From Mimachlamys varia (taxonomy: Eukaryota > Mollusca > Bivalvia > Pectinida > Pectinidae): a DNA stretch of 64,000 nucleotides. Both the position numbers and the translations under genes were made by a program. A model generated the notes under the pieces. It was not told the DNA's origin. It saw nothing but the letters and a program-made list of their open reading frames with translations, and made no database searches. The stretch spans positions 3,362,701-3,426,700 of the forward strand of contig OX392541.1 of NCBI GenBank assembly GCA_947623455.1, read 5' to 3'. Each line of letters begins with the position of its first letter. The first letter of the stretch is position 1. Positions 1 through 11,048 of this stretch are shown in pieces.

Positions 1-2131
1 ATATCCGTCAAAACCGTCCCTCATCATGTAAAACCACGTAACAAACACAGAATCTTTTGTATTTCTGCGGCGTTACTTTTAGTATTACAGTTGAGTATTT
101 TGGTGTACAGCATTATGTGTCAACGGAATCGAAACCATGAAATATGTTCTGAATCGGACAGCTCCATATGGATACCTCGCAAAAATTTTGAAATTCATGA
201 ACACACACCGGCTGACAAATCGCAATTTTACTGTCCAACTCTGAAGCAAAAGCTGACGCACCTCATTGACTTTGTAAGTATTTGTTGTTTTTATACTTGT
301 TTTTATATTTTTTCTAGAAATGGTGCTAGAGAGATTGAACTACCGTGTAAACTTATTATTATTTGTGCATAAATTAGGATTATTATTGTTATGTGTCCCT
401 TAAGTTAACGGTTTTTACAAACTCATTTTTGAAAATGAAGTATACTACATACCTAAATCTCTTTTCCGTTTTAAACTTGTTTTGAAGTGCTTCAATTATT
501 ATATAATATGATATAATAATTTAAAATATAATTTATATATATGTCTATGAGGAATAAATCATACACTTTAAATAATGACACACATAAAGTGTGTATGCAA
601 CATATGAATATATGCATAGTATTTATTGAACTACACCATATATTTATAACATATGCAATATTCACTATATTTTATGTATTATTATATAATTTATTATATA
701 TGTATTAATAATAACTAGATATACATAAAACACATTCAGCGTATATGAAATATCTATTATATATATACATTGATATATGTTTTAATATACCATAGATAAT
801 GTTTAAACCAGATATTACATCACATTACATCATAATAACTAGTAGTTATTGTACATTCAGCCGCATTACACCCCCATATTCATATATTATTGATTTCAGG
901 TGGGATATATGATACTTGATTATAAAATATCAATATGAAAATTTGTTTACAGTTGGTGGTAGCGAACAGGTCCAAGGTTCAGGGTTCTGATAATAAACTT
1001 CGCGCAATGAACACAGATACCAGCCGACCTGTCACTAAGATCCTTCACCTTCATCCAATCAACGGTAAGGTCCTATGTTTATCAGTCTTAAATCGGTTAT
1101 CATGTGCTTGGTTTACACTATGTATACATTTTGTAGGTAACCTCACTTATTGTAGGCATATTTATGTTTTGATATACATGTAATGAAATAAGTGATAGGA
1201 TTTTTACAATAATTAGAAATTCCATATAAAATTTCTTATACAAAATATAAACTTCTATATTATATGTCCTTTTCTTTATGCCTTCAATTCAATGTTTCTG
1301 TTTTATATGTCATATTCCTCATGCCTTCAATTCAATGTTTCTGTGTTATGTTTTCTACTTTTCATGCCTTCAGTTCAATATTTCTGTTTTCTGTTTTCTA
1401 CTCTTCATGCCTTCAGTTTAATATTTCTATGTTATGTTTTCTATTCTTCATGCCTTCAGTTCAATGTTTCTATGTTATATTTTCTACTCTTCATGCCTTC
1501 AGTTTAATATTTCTGTGTTATATTTTCTTCTTTTCATGCCTTCAGTTCAATGTTTCTATGTTATGTTTTCTACTCTTCATGCCTTAAATTCCATGTTGCA
1601 ATTACTTCACAATGAAGGTTTATTTCATCAATAAAACTTTTTAAGTGTTTATATTCATATAATTCTCTTTCCGTATCTTAATTAATCATCTCATGATATT
1701 CATTCTGGTTTAATCATATTTGTCTTATAATGTGTTTTATAGGGCCAAGATTCACAAACAAATTCTATTTAAAAGACTGGAACGAAGTAAAAGTTTTTGG
1801 GGACGGAAGTGTTAGGATCGAACAAGACGGTATCTACTGTGTCTATGGTATAGTAACATTTGTTCATGCTCCCCGGGATGTTCCGAACGACAAGTACCAG
1901 ATAGACAGAACACGTCACAATCACCGGACCGCCATACTCTCAGACACAATCAACCAAACAAAACACCTACAGGTGGAGTCATACAAAACGATAGATCTGT
2001 CAGGAAACTTTCTTTTGAGAAAGGGCGATATCCTGAACCCTGTCGTTCGGAATATCTCTGCTGTTTATTCATTTTCACCTGCCAACTATTGGGGAGTATT
2101 CCAGGTCAAACCAGAGACGCATTCAAAATAA
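1..2131 (+). CDS. TNF superfamily ligand TNF-1 (5' partial, three exons visible)
   Basis: Predicted type II membrane cytokine of the TNF ligand superfamily, acting as a trimer on a TNF-receptor-like partner (family knowledge). Exons: <1-273, 953-1064, 1743-2131. The donors read gtaagt and gtaagg, the acceptors tttacag and ttttatag. Phases agree (0, then 1), giving one open frame of 257 visible residues. The frame is still open at base 1, so the start codon is upstream of the window. Visible residues about 18-39 are a hydrophobic signal anchor preceded by basic residues. A Cys-containing stalk follows. The TNF homology domain starts around HLHPIN and includes GIYCVYGIVTF, GNFLLRKGD and the closing strand NYWGVFQV. 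Stop codon at 2129-2131. The exon plan resembles TNF-3 further downstream. The TNF-ligand call is firm; receptor and function are unknown. Confidence 0.85.
1278..1590 (+). repeat. 43-bp minisatellite in TNF-1 intron 2
   Basis: About seven imperfect tandem copies of a T-rich unit near 43 bp, each containing ATGCCTTCAGTTCAATGTTT or a close variant. It lies wholly inside the phase-1 intron (1065-1742) that precedes the TNF-domain exon. Short open frames across it are only a by-product of the low-complexity unit. Confidence 0.9.
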
Positions 2132-2282
2132 GTTAAATGAAAGTTTTCAAAGGAAAAGGAGTTATTTATGTTTCTTCTCGGAAATATTTTAGAAGGTGTT
2201 ACTATAGCGCTTGATTTGGTGATAACTCATTACAAGATGTGGTCGTTTCCGGTTTTGTGAGTATTGTGTTCTTTGTGTGTTA

Positions 2283-2288
2283 AATAAA
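2283..2288 (+). promoter_or_regulatory. Candidate polyadenylation signal of TNF-1
   Basis: AATAAA lies about 150 bases after the TNF-1 stop codon. Further AATAAA matches occur at about 2530 and 2634, so the true 3' end is uncertain. Confidence 0.5.
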
Positions 2289-2699
2289 GCTGTGAATGGG
2301 TTACATGTTGTTTCATTATAGTTATTAATGTGAATCATTGACAAAAATACAACTTGTGAGAAGACAAAATTCCTAGACAAATCATCATAACACTCAAACC
2401 CAGCACTGCGAATATTTCGGTTCAAAGTTGCATTGATCGGGTTACACTATAACATGTAAAATCATTCAGGGTTCTAGAGAATTTTTGTTACTTCCTATCA
2501 GTGTCCTACAAACTCTGTTACGGATGAATGAATAAAGGTGGTCTTGTGATTGTAATAGGAGGAAATATACACAATTACGACTTCTAGACTACGTTGCAGA
2601 TAAAAAGTTTCCAATTATATGGTAAAGATGATCAATAAAGTTATTTAAGATACATTGAAATTGTTGTTGTTTAATATAAGATACGCAAATAACGATATA

Positions 2700-2905
2700 T
2701 ACTTGTTTTTACATAGTGCACTCGACATTCTCCCACTTGCCCTTCACCTCTAGGTTGCGAGTTCGAAACCCAAGTGGGGCAATTGCCAGCTACTGACTGT
2801 AGGTCGGTGGTTTTTCTCCGGGTTCTCCGGTTTTCCTCCACCTCCAAAACCTGGCACGCCCTTAAATGATTCTGACTGTTGAAAAGACGTAAAACTAAAT
2901 AATCC
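2700..2905 (+). mobile_element. tRNA-derived SINE, 5'-truncated head
   Basis: The polymerase III box B-like sequence GGTTGCGAGTTCGAAACC is followed by a central stretch rich in CTCCGGGTTCTCCGG and TTTTCCTCCACC. Copies of that central stretch occur in other SINEs of this window, near 9500 and 24840. The box A half is not clearly present. Confidence 0.7.
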
Positions 2906-3131
2906 AAACCAAACCTAGTGCACTATTTAATTTTGTTTAAAACATGTGTTTTCATTCGCTAAAAAAATATGTTATCAGCACGTAAAAAATGACGTCGCTG
3001 TTTATAACGTCGTTTTTGATTGGCTGATGCAGCAGCGTAATAATTTGTAATAAAGTGAATTTTCGCAGGGTATAGATTAAATTATAATGATTAACGCATT
3101 CTTTTTTATGTTTTGGGGTTATAACAGAAAA

Positions 3132-3206
3132 AAACCCGAAGTGTACTCTCGCCATAGCCCGCTTTGCTTTGCGGTATATTTAGAGTACACTTCAGTTTCT
3201 TGGGTT
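3132..3206. mobile_element. Short foldback (MITE-like) hairpin
   Basis: Left arm AACCCGAAGTGTACTCT is repeated in inverted form on the right as AGAGTACACTTCAGTTTCTTGGGTT, with a GC-rich loop. No coding content. Confidence 0.55.
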
Positions 3207-3702
3207 AAACCTTCATCACAAATATATTCAAGTTACAATAACTATACATTCGTGTTACTGCGTGAATACTATTGTGACGTCGAATATAAATGACGTCACG
3301 GTATTGTACTTACATCAAGATGCTTTCTCAGTAGTGAAAAATCAGTCTTCCGTTATTGGGGAGACTGATTGAAAAAAACAAGCTAGTATGTTTCTCAAGC
3401 TATGTATTGAATCGAATCTAACACTTGTATTAAAAAAATATTGAATTTATTTAACTCGTTTATTAATTTCATTGGCTTGTTTCACTCGTCAAATAAATCC
3501 TATATTTCACGAACACTCGTGTTCTCCCTATATAGTACCAGATCGCCCAGGCGAGAAAAAACAGAAAACCTGTTCCTCAGTACCTGGACAAAAATGAATG
3601 TTCAAAATAATTAAGAGTTTAAACGTCCCCTTTGAGTAGGTTTTACTGAGTATCCTGGTAACATATACTGTTTCACCTATACTTATTTGTGTTGAATATA
3701 GG

Positions 3703-3895
3703 TACAGTAAAACCCCACTTACTCGAATCCGGTTTACTCGAATAACCCTCGTTCGCCGAACAGTTCGTTTGGTCCCTACCAAGTTCGCACATATTCAACA
3801 AACCTCGGATTACTCGCATAACATGTCTTTCCCAACTTCGTGCTAAAATTAACAATAGCTATGTACCTATTGTTATTACATTAAAACCTGGCCGA
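3703..3895. mobile_element. Tigger/pogo-like MITE fragment
   Basis: It begins with CAGTAAAACCCCACTTACTC and continues with repeated ACTCGAAT-type words and TTCGTTTGGTCCCTACC. The same layout recurs at about 60650-60730. The terminal sequence style matches pogo/Tigger-type elements (family knowledge). Only one end is clear here. Confidence 0.5.
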
Positions 3896-4217
3896 TAATT
3901 AGCCATGGCTTGCTGACGATTTACTTCATTATCCGATTTATTATCTGTTATGTTTTTTTTACTAAATTAGTATTATTATTAAAATAGATAAATTTCTTTT
4001 ATTCCTTACGAGTGACGATCAGAAGGTATTTGTTTAGGATTGTATATACGTCAAGGCCTGTCTGGTTAAGAGTTTCTAATTGTTTTTTTATCACAAAATA
4101 GACACTTACACAGAAGATAAGCATTTAAATATGTTAACATCTGTTCGTATTTACAGCATTGACTGTGATTTGTTCACGTTTCTATATATATATATATATT
4201 TCTCGATATCATCGAGA

Positions 4218-4430
4218 ACTATATGTATCTTTGTGTGATATGAAGATGGACGTTTTTGAGTTTGCTTGTTAGTGTGTTAACTTGTTGTGATGACATTGAT
4301 GGCTCGGTTCTCATTTTGAGGATTGATGCTTGCTTGGATGTGACCAAGATTTACATGGCGGGTGTCGTCGACGAAGCAGAAGACGCTTACTCTTCCGGAC
4401 AACCTGGTCTTATTCTTTTGTGCTTTTACG
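4218..4430 (+). repeat. Dispersed repeat A, copy 1
   Basis: A segment with ATGTATCTTTGTGTGATATG, GACGTTTTTGAGTTTGCTTG and ATGGCGGGTGTCGTCGACGA. Related copies are at 7960-8230 (+), 8355-8420 (+, partial), 13225-13330 (+, partial), 5400-5475 (-, 5' part) and 55830-56045 (-). No protein is recognised; short open frames in it are not conserved between copies. Confidence 0.75.
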
Positions 4431-4619
4431 AGAGCCTCTATGTAATCTTTCCTTTGTTTCTATTTTGCCCTTGATTTAATCGATTTTGAGTTCGGATTAT
4501 GGTTTTTTATTGACACTTTGGTATTTTCTGATTTTTGTTTCTAAGTGAAATTTAACTTACCCGAAAGAGTTCTGTATTTTATAGTATCTGCTTTCAAGCA
4601 ATGATCTCAAAGGTGACGT

Positions 4620-4647
4620 AACACACACACACACACACACACACACA
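4620..4647. repeat. (AC)n microsatellite
   Basis: About 13 uninterrupted AC dinucleotides. Around it (4480-5400) I see no gene, only AT-rich sequence and a poly-C run near 5188-5201. Confidence 0.95.
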
Positions 4648-5399
4648 TGCTGCATTTTAAATATAGTAGTTGATACAGTATGCCGAAAAAAAATGAATTA
4701 AATCCAGCAAAGACTACAAAATCCACCAGCAGAGTCTGGTACTTCCTGTCTTAAAAGGTGCCGTATTCTCAAACACAATATGAATGCTAGGTCTAACTCA
4801 AATTTGATAGAAGTAGAGCAAATAAAAACAAAAACTTACAGAGGAAACCCTTAAATAAGGACTGGGGAAACATCTTAACTCCATTAAAATGACGATCAAT
4901 ACATTGCAATGAAGTTAAAACGTATCGGGGTTCGTTGCATTGCCGGTGTGTATTTGCAGGGTCAAAGTACATTTAATTGTTTTATTATTTTTTACTTCGT
5001 GATAAACCTCCTTTTAGATATTTGGCATAACACCAAATTTAATTCGAATTATGCATAATAAACGTGTAATATAGAGGCAGTGTTGAGAGTTGATTCATAT
5101 TTTAACACAAAAATGTAATGGTACCCATGCGATGCGGTTTAAACACTAAACTGCGGAGCTGCTTTGAACCCGTGTTTGTATTTTTCGCCCCCCCCCCCCC
5201 CGCTCTGTTTTAATTTTCGTATTTTTGCCCTTTGAAGATACGGCGAATTGAAGATGAAGGCAAAATTTCCAGACTGAATTCAAGTAAGGTTAAACTATCA
5301 AGCATTAATTACATTATGTTAACTGTAGACAGTCGCTAGGTTGCCCATGATTGAGGTAAGTCGGATGTATAGTTATTGTATGTTCCCTAGCAATACATA

Positions 5400-5475
5400 C
5401 AATACTCAAAAACGTCCATCTTCATGTCACTTAAAGATACAGAATATTTCTTAATGAGACAAAGATGGCTACCAT
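5400..5475 (-). repeat. Dispersed repeat A, inverted partial copy
   Basis: Reverse complement of the 5' part of repeat A: CTCAAAAACGTCCATCTTCA followed by TAAAGATACAGAATATTTCT. It is inverted relative to the copy at 4218, so the two could pair. Confidence 0.65.
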
Positions 5476-5690
5476 AAAACTTGCCCTTAGATCAAATTTA
5501 TACATGTGTGATATGTTATTTTCTCTGTCACTACAATAACTGGTCCCTGTAACTGGACATCGTCCGAGATGACCACTTGTCCACCACGCGTGCATTGTTC
5601 GTAATTCGCTTTATCCCAGAGAAAAGCGATAGATTGACCATCGCTTACTGCATGGTCAAGGCTGACCTAGTAAAATATCCGCCCGGTTTC

Positions 5691-5753
5691 TTATCAGTGA
5701 GAGGCGGGGCCTAGCATCTGTTATCAGTAGCTCCCTAGCAGCAGTATATATAG
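5691..5753 (+). promoter_or_regulatory. Candidate core promoter (two GATA-type motifs, GC box, TATA box)
   Basis: TTATCAGT occurs twice (about 5691 and 5721), with GAGGCGGGGC at 5701-5710 and GTATATATAG at 5744-5753. The ATG of the 106-codon frame at 5802 follows 49 bases after the TATA box. Promoter activity is inferred from motif order only. Confidence 0.4.
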
Positions 5754-5801
5754 TAAACAAACACACCTGGTTGTAGAACCCTCAATACAGCTTTAGATTA
5801 G

Positions 5802-6122
5802 ATGGCCTTTCAGAAAATAGTCAAATACTTCATTCATTGTTCACTTGGTGCCCTGCCTTTGTTGATATTAAGTTTCTTATTTCATGTCTTTTTTGTTGGA
5901 TCTTTGTTTTCCTGGTTTCTTCTCCTGGCATTTCCATTATTTAAAACTTACAGATCGTTTTCTTTTTCCTTCCATGCATATTTCTGGATTTCAGTAAAGT
6001 ACGTACCTCTTATATTTAATAGACGTGTTTGCGGTTGCTCTCTTGTAGACAATAATGATTCCGGTCTTGCATCATGGTCAAGTACAATCACACAAGGACA
6101 ATGGGGCACCAATGAGGAATGA
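5802..6122 (+). CDS. Candidate small hydrophobic protein, intronless
   Basis: An unrecognised 106-residue frame starting with ATG. Residues about 13-48 are strongly hydrophobic (LPLLILSFLF and FLLLAFPLF), suggesting one or two membrane segments. The C-terminal part is polar (DNNDSGLASWSSTITQGQWG). A TATA box lies 49 bases upstream of the ATG and an AATAAA at 6159-6164 lies 37 bases after the stop, so all parts of a compact gene are present. The Phe/Leu-rich composition could also arise by chance from T-rich DNA. An acceptor-like CTCTCTTGTAG lies inside the frame near 6039-6049, so part of it could be a spliced exon. No homolog is recognised. Confidence 0.3.
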   Translation: MAFQKIVKYFIHCSLGALPLLILSFLFHVFFVGSLFSWFLLLAFPLFKTYRSFSFSFHAYFWISVKYVPLIFNRRVCGCSLVDNNDSGLASWSSTITQGQWGTNEE

Positions 6123-6158
6123 TACGCATATATTTCTGTATAGTTGACATTTGCTTTG

Positions 6159-6164
6159 AATAAA
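6159..6164 (+). promoter_or_regulatory. Candidate polyadenylation signal
   Basis: AATAAA (within AATAAATAAA), 37 bases downstream of the stop of the candidate gene at 5802-6122. Confidence 0.4.
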
Positions 6165-6727
6165 TAAATTCAAATACACACGAAAAATATCATAAATCAG
6201 AAATAATTCTAAAAGTAGATGAAGTTGATGAATGTTACATGTATCTAAAACGACATTTTCACACATAAAATATGAAAAGAAAACGATCATAAGTGGATAG
6301 AGGACAGTTAGTTTGGTAGGTAAGTGATTCGTAATCACCTGCTCTCTGTGCTATTAATTTTTACAATCTTAATTTATAACTAAAAAATAGCTGCTTTTAA
6401 AAAGTTTATTGTACCTTTAATTTTCATCTGATTAAATAAATAATGTTTTAACTGTATATATAGACTCTATTCTAAAACGATATTTGTTGTAATATATGCA
6501 AATGTTATAATTTACGAGAAACTTAAATAATGATATTTTGACTTATCCGTGATCTCTCTTAATGAAATATTTATTTATCAATATGTTTTGTACTTTTACT
6601 AAATTTGGAACAAAAAAAAAATCATCCTGTGGTGTGTTAATATTCTATAAGCCTATGCACTCCGTCCCGATCAGTTGTAACAGCAAATTTTAAAATTTAA
6701 GAATTTTAAACATGAAATAAAAGAAAA

Positions 6728-6879
6728 ATTCAGTGGTTTCCCGTTAAATATCAAATAAATTTCACTCCTATGGCAGGTTTTAAATATATTTTTACTCATG
6801 CTACGCACTCGTGAAAATATAAAAACAAATTTGCCATACTCGTGAAATATATTTGGTATTTAACGGGAAACCATTGAAT
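6728..6879. mobile_element. MITE with about 37-bp terminal inverted repeats
   Basis: The left end ATTCAGTGGTTTCCCGTTAA is matched in inverted form by TTAACGGGAAACCATTGAAT on the right, and the match extends about 17 bases further inward. Length 152 bp, no coding content. Confidence 0.75.
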
Positions 6880-7319
6880 AACCTCTATATATCTGCACAC
6901 AGGTAAATGTTTATTCGAGGCCTGAAAACATTCCTCAACTTGGCTCGTTATGCATTGAAAAGACGTTTGGGAACCCGATAATTCCTAAGTGTTTCGATTG
7001 TAGTTGTATCGAGAGTTCCGAATAGATTGTTTTCAAATCAAAAAGATATTTTCAAAAACAAATCAAGGGCGAACTTAAAACAGGGCAAATACGTTTTGTG
7101 ATGCTTAAAAGTAAAAATAAACAGAAGGAAAACAACTAATGTACATTTTAAATGTATTATGTGTATACTAAACTTACACAACATCTACAAACGATCTTCG
7201 TTTCCACGAAACATCTGTGTCATTGTACAAAATATACTCTATTCTATATCCAGAATGAAAATTTTCATAATACAAGCTCACAGGTATATACACAACTCAC
7301 AGGTACAATGTATATACAC

Positions 7320-7395
7320 AGGTAGCTAGGACGCGTCAGTCACGGCGGATATGATTTTTTAAAGGTACAAAGAACAAACGACACCGAAAGAGGTC
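7320..7395 (+). repeat. Imperfect upstream duplicate of the TNF-2 start region
   Basis: GGACGCGTCAGTCACGGCGG, then TTTTTTAAAG and ACGACACCGAAAG, parallels GGACTAATCAGTCATGGAGG, then TTTTTTAGAG and ACGACAACGAAG at 7434-7500. The offset is about 106 bp. The position of the start ATG is ACG in this upstream copy. Confidence 0.6.
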
Positions 7396-7447
7396 CACCA
7401 CTACTCCTGAAGTAAACTAGCTCATAGGTATATAGGACTAATCAGTC

Positions 7448-9077
7448 ATGGAGGGTAACGGTTTTTTAGAGAAAGGAAGCACAGACGACAACGAAGATGG
7501 TCAATCACTTCCGACGGAGATAACCACAAAAAATTCAACACGTTCGTTAAAATGTCTCATAGTTGGGATTATTGTGTCAGTTGTCCTGTTAGCATCGGAG
7601 ATATGGTGCCTTGTAAGCACTGTCGAGTCGATCTACAACCTGAACACCGGAGAAGCCCGGACAACGCCACTGACCAGCAGTAGTCTACAGAGCTCGTTTC
7701 AGCATTCTACGGTCCCCTGCAACAGGTCGACACCCTGTTATGTAGTTGAGGATGACATTTATACAAAATTGGCGAAACTTGTAAGTACTAGCTCTGAATG
7801 GCGTTTGTCCTATGGTGTTTACATGTCGCAGTTGATTCGTTATTCTAGGGTTTGCTTTGCTATCGAGATTATCGTGATAGATGTCAACTGCTGACGAACA
7901 ACCTTACAGCACAGGGATTCGAGAGATGCAGGTTGATATGTACAAGATTTATGGTCGCCATCTTGATCTCATTGAGAAATATTCTGTATCTTTGTGTGAT
8001 ATGAATATTGATGTTTTTGAGTTTGCGTATTAGTGTGTTTACTTGTTGTGATTGACAATTATAACTCATTTTGAATATTGATGCTTACTTGGATGTGACC
8101 CAGATTGACATGGCGGGTGTCGTCGATGAAGCAGAAAATAATTACTCTTCCGGAACACCTGGTCTTATTCCCCTGTACTTTTACGAAGGTCTCCATGTAA
8201 ATCTTTTCTTTGTTCCTATTTTGCTTCTAGTTCAATCGATTTTGAGTTCGGATTATGGTTTTGTTGACGCTTTGGTATTGGTATTTTTTTCACAATGAAA
8301 GTATGATTATATCAGAAAGTCTTGATAACGCTTAAGAATATTTTAATTTCCTTTAGCTATGTTTCGCCGGTCGGTCATGCAGAAGATGCTTACTCTTCAG
8401 AAACACCTGTTTTGTTCTCTCGTTTTTTGCAATTTTCAAGGGTATTAGTGCAAACTATTCTTTGTTCGAAGTTTGTCCTAGTTTAATTGATATCATGTTC
8501 GGATTTCGATTTTAATGGCGCTTTGATACTCTGATTCCTTGTCTACTCAATTAAATGTATGCAAACACCAATACGTAAATATCATTTTTTTCTTTGTTTC
8601 GTTTAGTTCAATGGTGCAAAACGGCAAACCCAGATTAGGAAGCAGAATAAAAAACAAACTTCTGTGACCAGACAAAACTGTGAACAACTCTCTCTCGCAA
8701 ACTGTTCCGACGGTTACCTGAGGTGGAGAAGTGAATTTCATGGAAATCATGGTAAAACCAATGGATCGGTAATAATCAAGCAAAGTGGTACTTATGGAAT
8801 GTTTAATATATTTACTTTGAAGTCCCGAAATGCCATTTCTATGAACATGACTGAGGTCACACATCGTATACACAGAAAAAAACGTGACGATGATTCAAAA
8901 GTGCTATTTGAAAGGAAAGTTGTTATGAAACCGCAAAATCAATCATTCAAAACAAGTTCGTTTTTTGAATTTGTAGACTTACATAAAGGGGATCAGGTGT
9001 TCCCCTCGCTGTCAGACATATCCTTCCTGTTTGAAAGCCCGAAGGCCAACGTTTGGGGAGTTTTTCTGATCAGATAA
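7448..9077 (+). CDS. TNF superfamily ligand TNF-2 (complete, two exons)
   Basis: Predicted type II membrane TNF-family ligand of 267 residues. Exons: 7448-7780 and 8607-9077, donor gtaagt, acceptor gtttag, phase 0. The ATG is preceded by an in-frame TAA at 7439-7441. Residues about 36-57 (CLIVGIIVSVVLLASEIWCL) are the membrane anchor. The stalk has a CNRSTPC cysteine pair at 91-97. The TNF domain spans roughly residues 135-267, with the RW strand, SGTYGMFNIF, LHKGDQ and the closing strand NVWGVFLIR. A basic HRKKRD stretch at 200-205 lies in an inter-strand loop and looks like a proprotein-convertase site. That would be an odd place for shedding, so its use is doubtful. Unlike TNF-1 and TNF-3 there is no phase-1 intron before the TNF domain. 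Its single intron contains a copy of dispersed repeat A. Confidence 0.87.
7960..8230 (+). repeat. Dispersed repeat A, copy 2 (inside TNF-2 intron)
   Basis: Close to the copy at 4218: TCTGTATCTTTGTGTGATAT, then TTGGATGTGACCCAGATTGA and ATGGCGGGTGTCGTCGATGA. A partial second piece with GCAGAAGATGCTTACTCTTC lies at 8355-8420. Confidence 0.75.
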
Positions 9078-9141
9078 AACGAGCAATGCTTTGCTGCTTT
9101 TATAATTATGACAACTAAATATGTAACCCGTCAGGCTTACG

Positions 9142-9194
9142 ACCTGCGATATCCCGTTTTATCACTAATTGATAAAACGTGAGGCATCGCAGGT
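9142..9194. repeat. Short foldback hairpin
   Basis: ACCTGCGATATCCCGTTTTATCA pairs imperfectly with TGATAAAACGTGAGGCATCGCAGGT across a 5-base loop, just after the TNF-2 stop. It could fold in the 3' UTR if transcribed. Confidence 0.6.
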
Positions 9195-9208
9195 TGTCTG
9201 CAGCAACA

Positions 9209-9570
9209 TCTAGGGAGCGAGATGGCCAAGTTGTTAAGATGCTTGTCATTTTGCTATGTACCATCCTTCATTTCTGGTTGCGGTGGCTGACATTCTGTTA
9301 CCTCTAGCCCTCCACCTATGGGTTGCTGTGACCTAGAGGGTAAGATGGCTGATATCCTACTATCAGTAACCCTTTACCTCTGGGTTGCGGTGGCCAAATG
9401 GTTGAGGTGCCTGTCATCCTGCTACCACAAGCCCTCCACCACGGATTCCAGTCCTACGGGGAACAGGCGCTAGCTTCAGGTCGTTTGTCAGTGGATTTCC
9501 TCCGGGAATTCCGGCTTTCCATCACCACCTCCAAAGCCTGAAACGCCGTCCGTCCTGAAATGAACATAGC
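9209..9570 (+). mobile_element. tRNA-derived SINE with multiplied head
   Basis: Three successive tRNA-like head units start near 9219, 9279 and 9330, each containing words such as GGTTGCGGTGGC and CCCTCCACC. They are followed by one copy of the central TTTCCTCCGGGAATTCCGG domain and a short tail. GGTGGCCAAATGGTTGAGG near 9390 matches a box A. The head closely resembles the SINE at 31012-31126. Confidence 0.65.
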
Positions 9571-9599
9571 TTTCATGATGTTGTATTTCATGGATTATA

Positions 9600-11040
9600 T
9601 TGTTGAATTTTATAAATGTAAACTGAAAACCGTTGTATGCAATATATACCGAAATTGTAAAACAGTAGATATGTGAATAGTTTCTGTGATTTATTAATTA
9701 TAAAACAAAGAAATTTTAAGTATAAGGTGTGTCTGCTTCCTTTACAATGCAGTTATATTCGGAAGTTATTTTATTATTGATTTTTATTTATTTTTATTTC
9801 ATTTAAAGTTTTTAAGCACACGTCTTTTGTCTTTTTACCCACGCTGTACAAAACAATTAATTACATGAATGATTTTATAAAACGTTTTGTGATGTATTAT
9901 AGCTTATATATCATTCTAAACAAATCGATTGTAGGGAAATGGATTAGTATAATCTACTAGCTTGTTTCTAAAACCTTCATCAGGCAGCTTTGTATTGTAT
10001 TGTATATTCATGTTGTTACTGAAATAAAATACTGTTTAAACTTAATCGATTGTGACCAAATATACGGAAGCAATACCGTTGCAATTATAGTACCTAGAAT
10101 TGATATAGTTTCTATTTGATGTGCTAACTGTATATTAAACATTTCTTCCTTTTTTGTATGAAAATATAAGATTACAATGACGTAGACGCCGATCAAATAC
10201 CGAGGGGATTTTTCCAGTAAGGTACGAGCGAATCAGAGTGCTTAAGTATTAGTTTGTATCTTCCGCGTTGAGAATTTACACTTGTAAAGATTATTTGGAA
10301 CACAAATACAAGTGTTCCGATATACAATGATTAGTCATGCCTACGGACTTATTGTTAGTAACAGTTACAACATCTTTGTTCTTTGCCAAAAAGACACGAA
10401 ATTTCCAAATGGTCGACAATGGAAACTATTGCTTAGCTTTTAAAAACTCTGTTCTATTGTACCTTGTCACTAGTGCCTTACCACAAAACTGAGGGTTTTT
10501 TATTTACATTTCTTATATTTTTTTAATCTTATTGACAGATACGGTCATTGAAGGATGTTCGTTCAAGTATGTGTTGATATACGCCTTTGGGTGGTTTGTG
10601 TGTGTATGTGGGATGTATGTCATATAGGTGAATTGGTCTTTTTGAGAAAGTACTGGTCTAATGCATACTTCAAAGTGCTATCTAAATGTAATGACCAGTC
10701 GAATTCACCCAGCACAACAGTCTGCCCGTTGGTCAACCAGTTTTACCTCTAAATGCTGAGCTTAAAGCGATCAATAACAACTTCCATGTTTAAGTATCTT
10801 GTTTTGTTGCGGCCCGGGATCATTGTCTTCCCCGACAGAGCGAACGTTCAGCAAGGCACAAGGAAACAAAAGTTAGAAGTATAAAGATATTAAAAGAATA
10901 AGGTTATTGCAATGGGTGCAGAAATAATCATATGTTCCCTACGTAAGTAAGGACATAAAAGCAAATCCACGATTTTACAGGGGGTATCACTAGGTGTGTA
11001 TTCTGTTCTCCATACCAGTCCTACAGGAGTGTCCAAACAT
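9600..11040. other. Intergenic, nothing recognised
   Basis: AT-rich sequence with only short open frames. No convincing exon, RNA gene or element was found. Confidence 0.6.
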
Positions 11041-11048
11041 TCGATAAA

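Noticed and set aside
1264..1634. Overlapping F/S/L-rich frames in the 43-bp array
   Set aside because: Repeat-generated open frames inside an intron, not genes.
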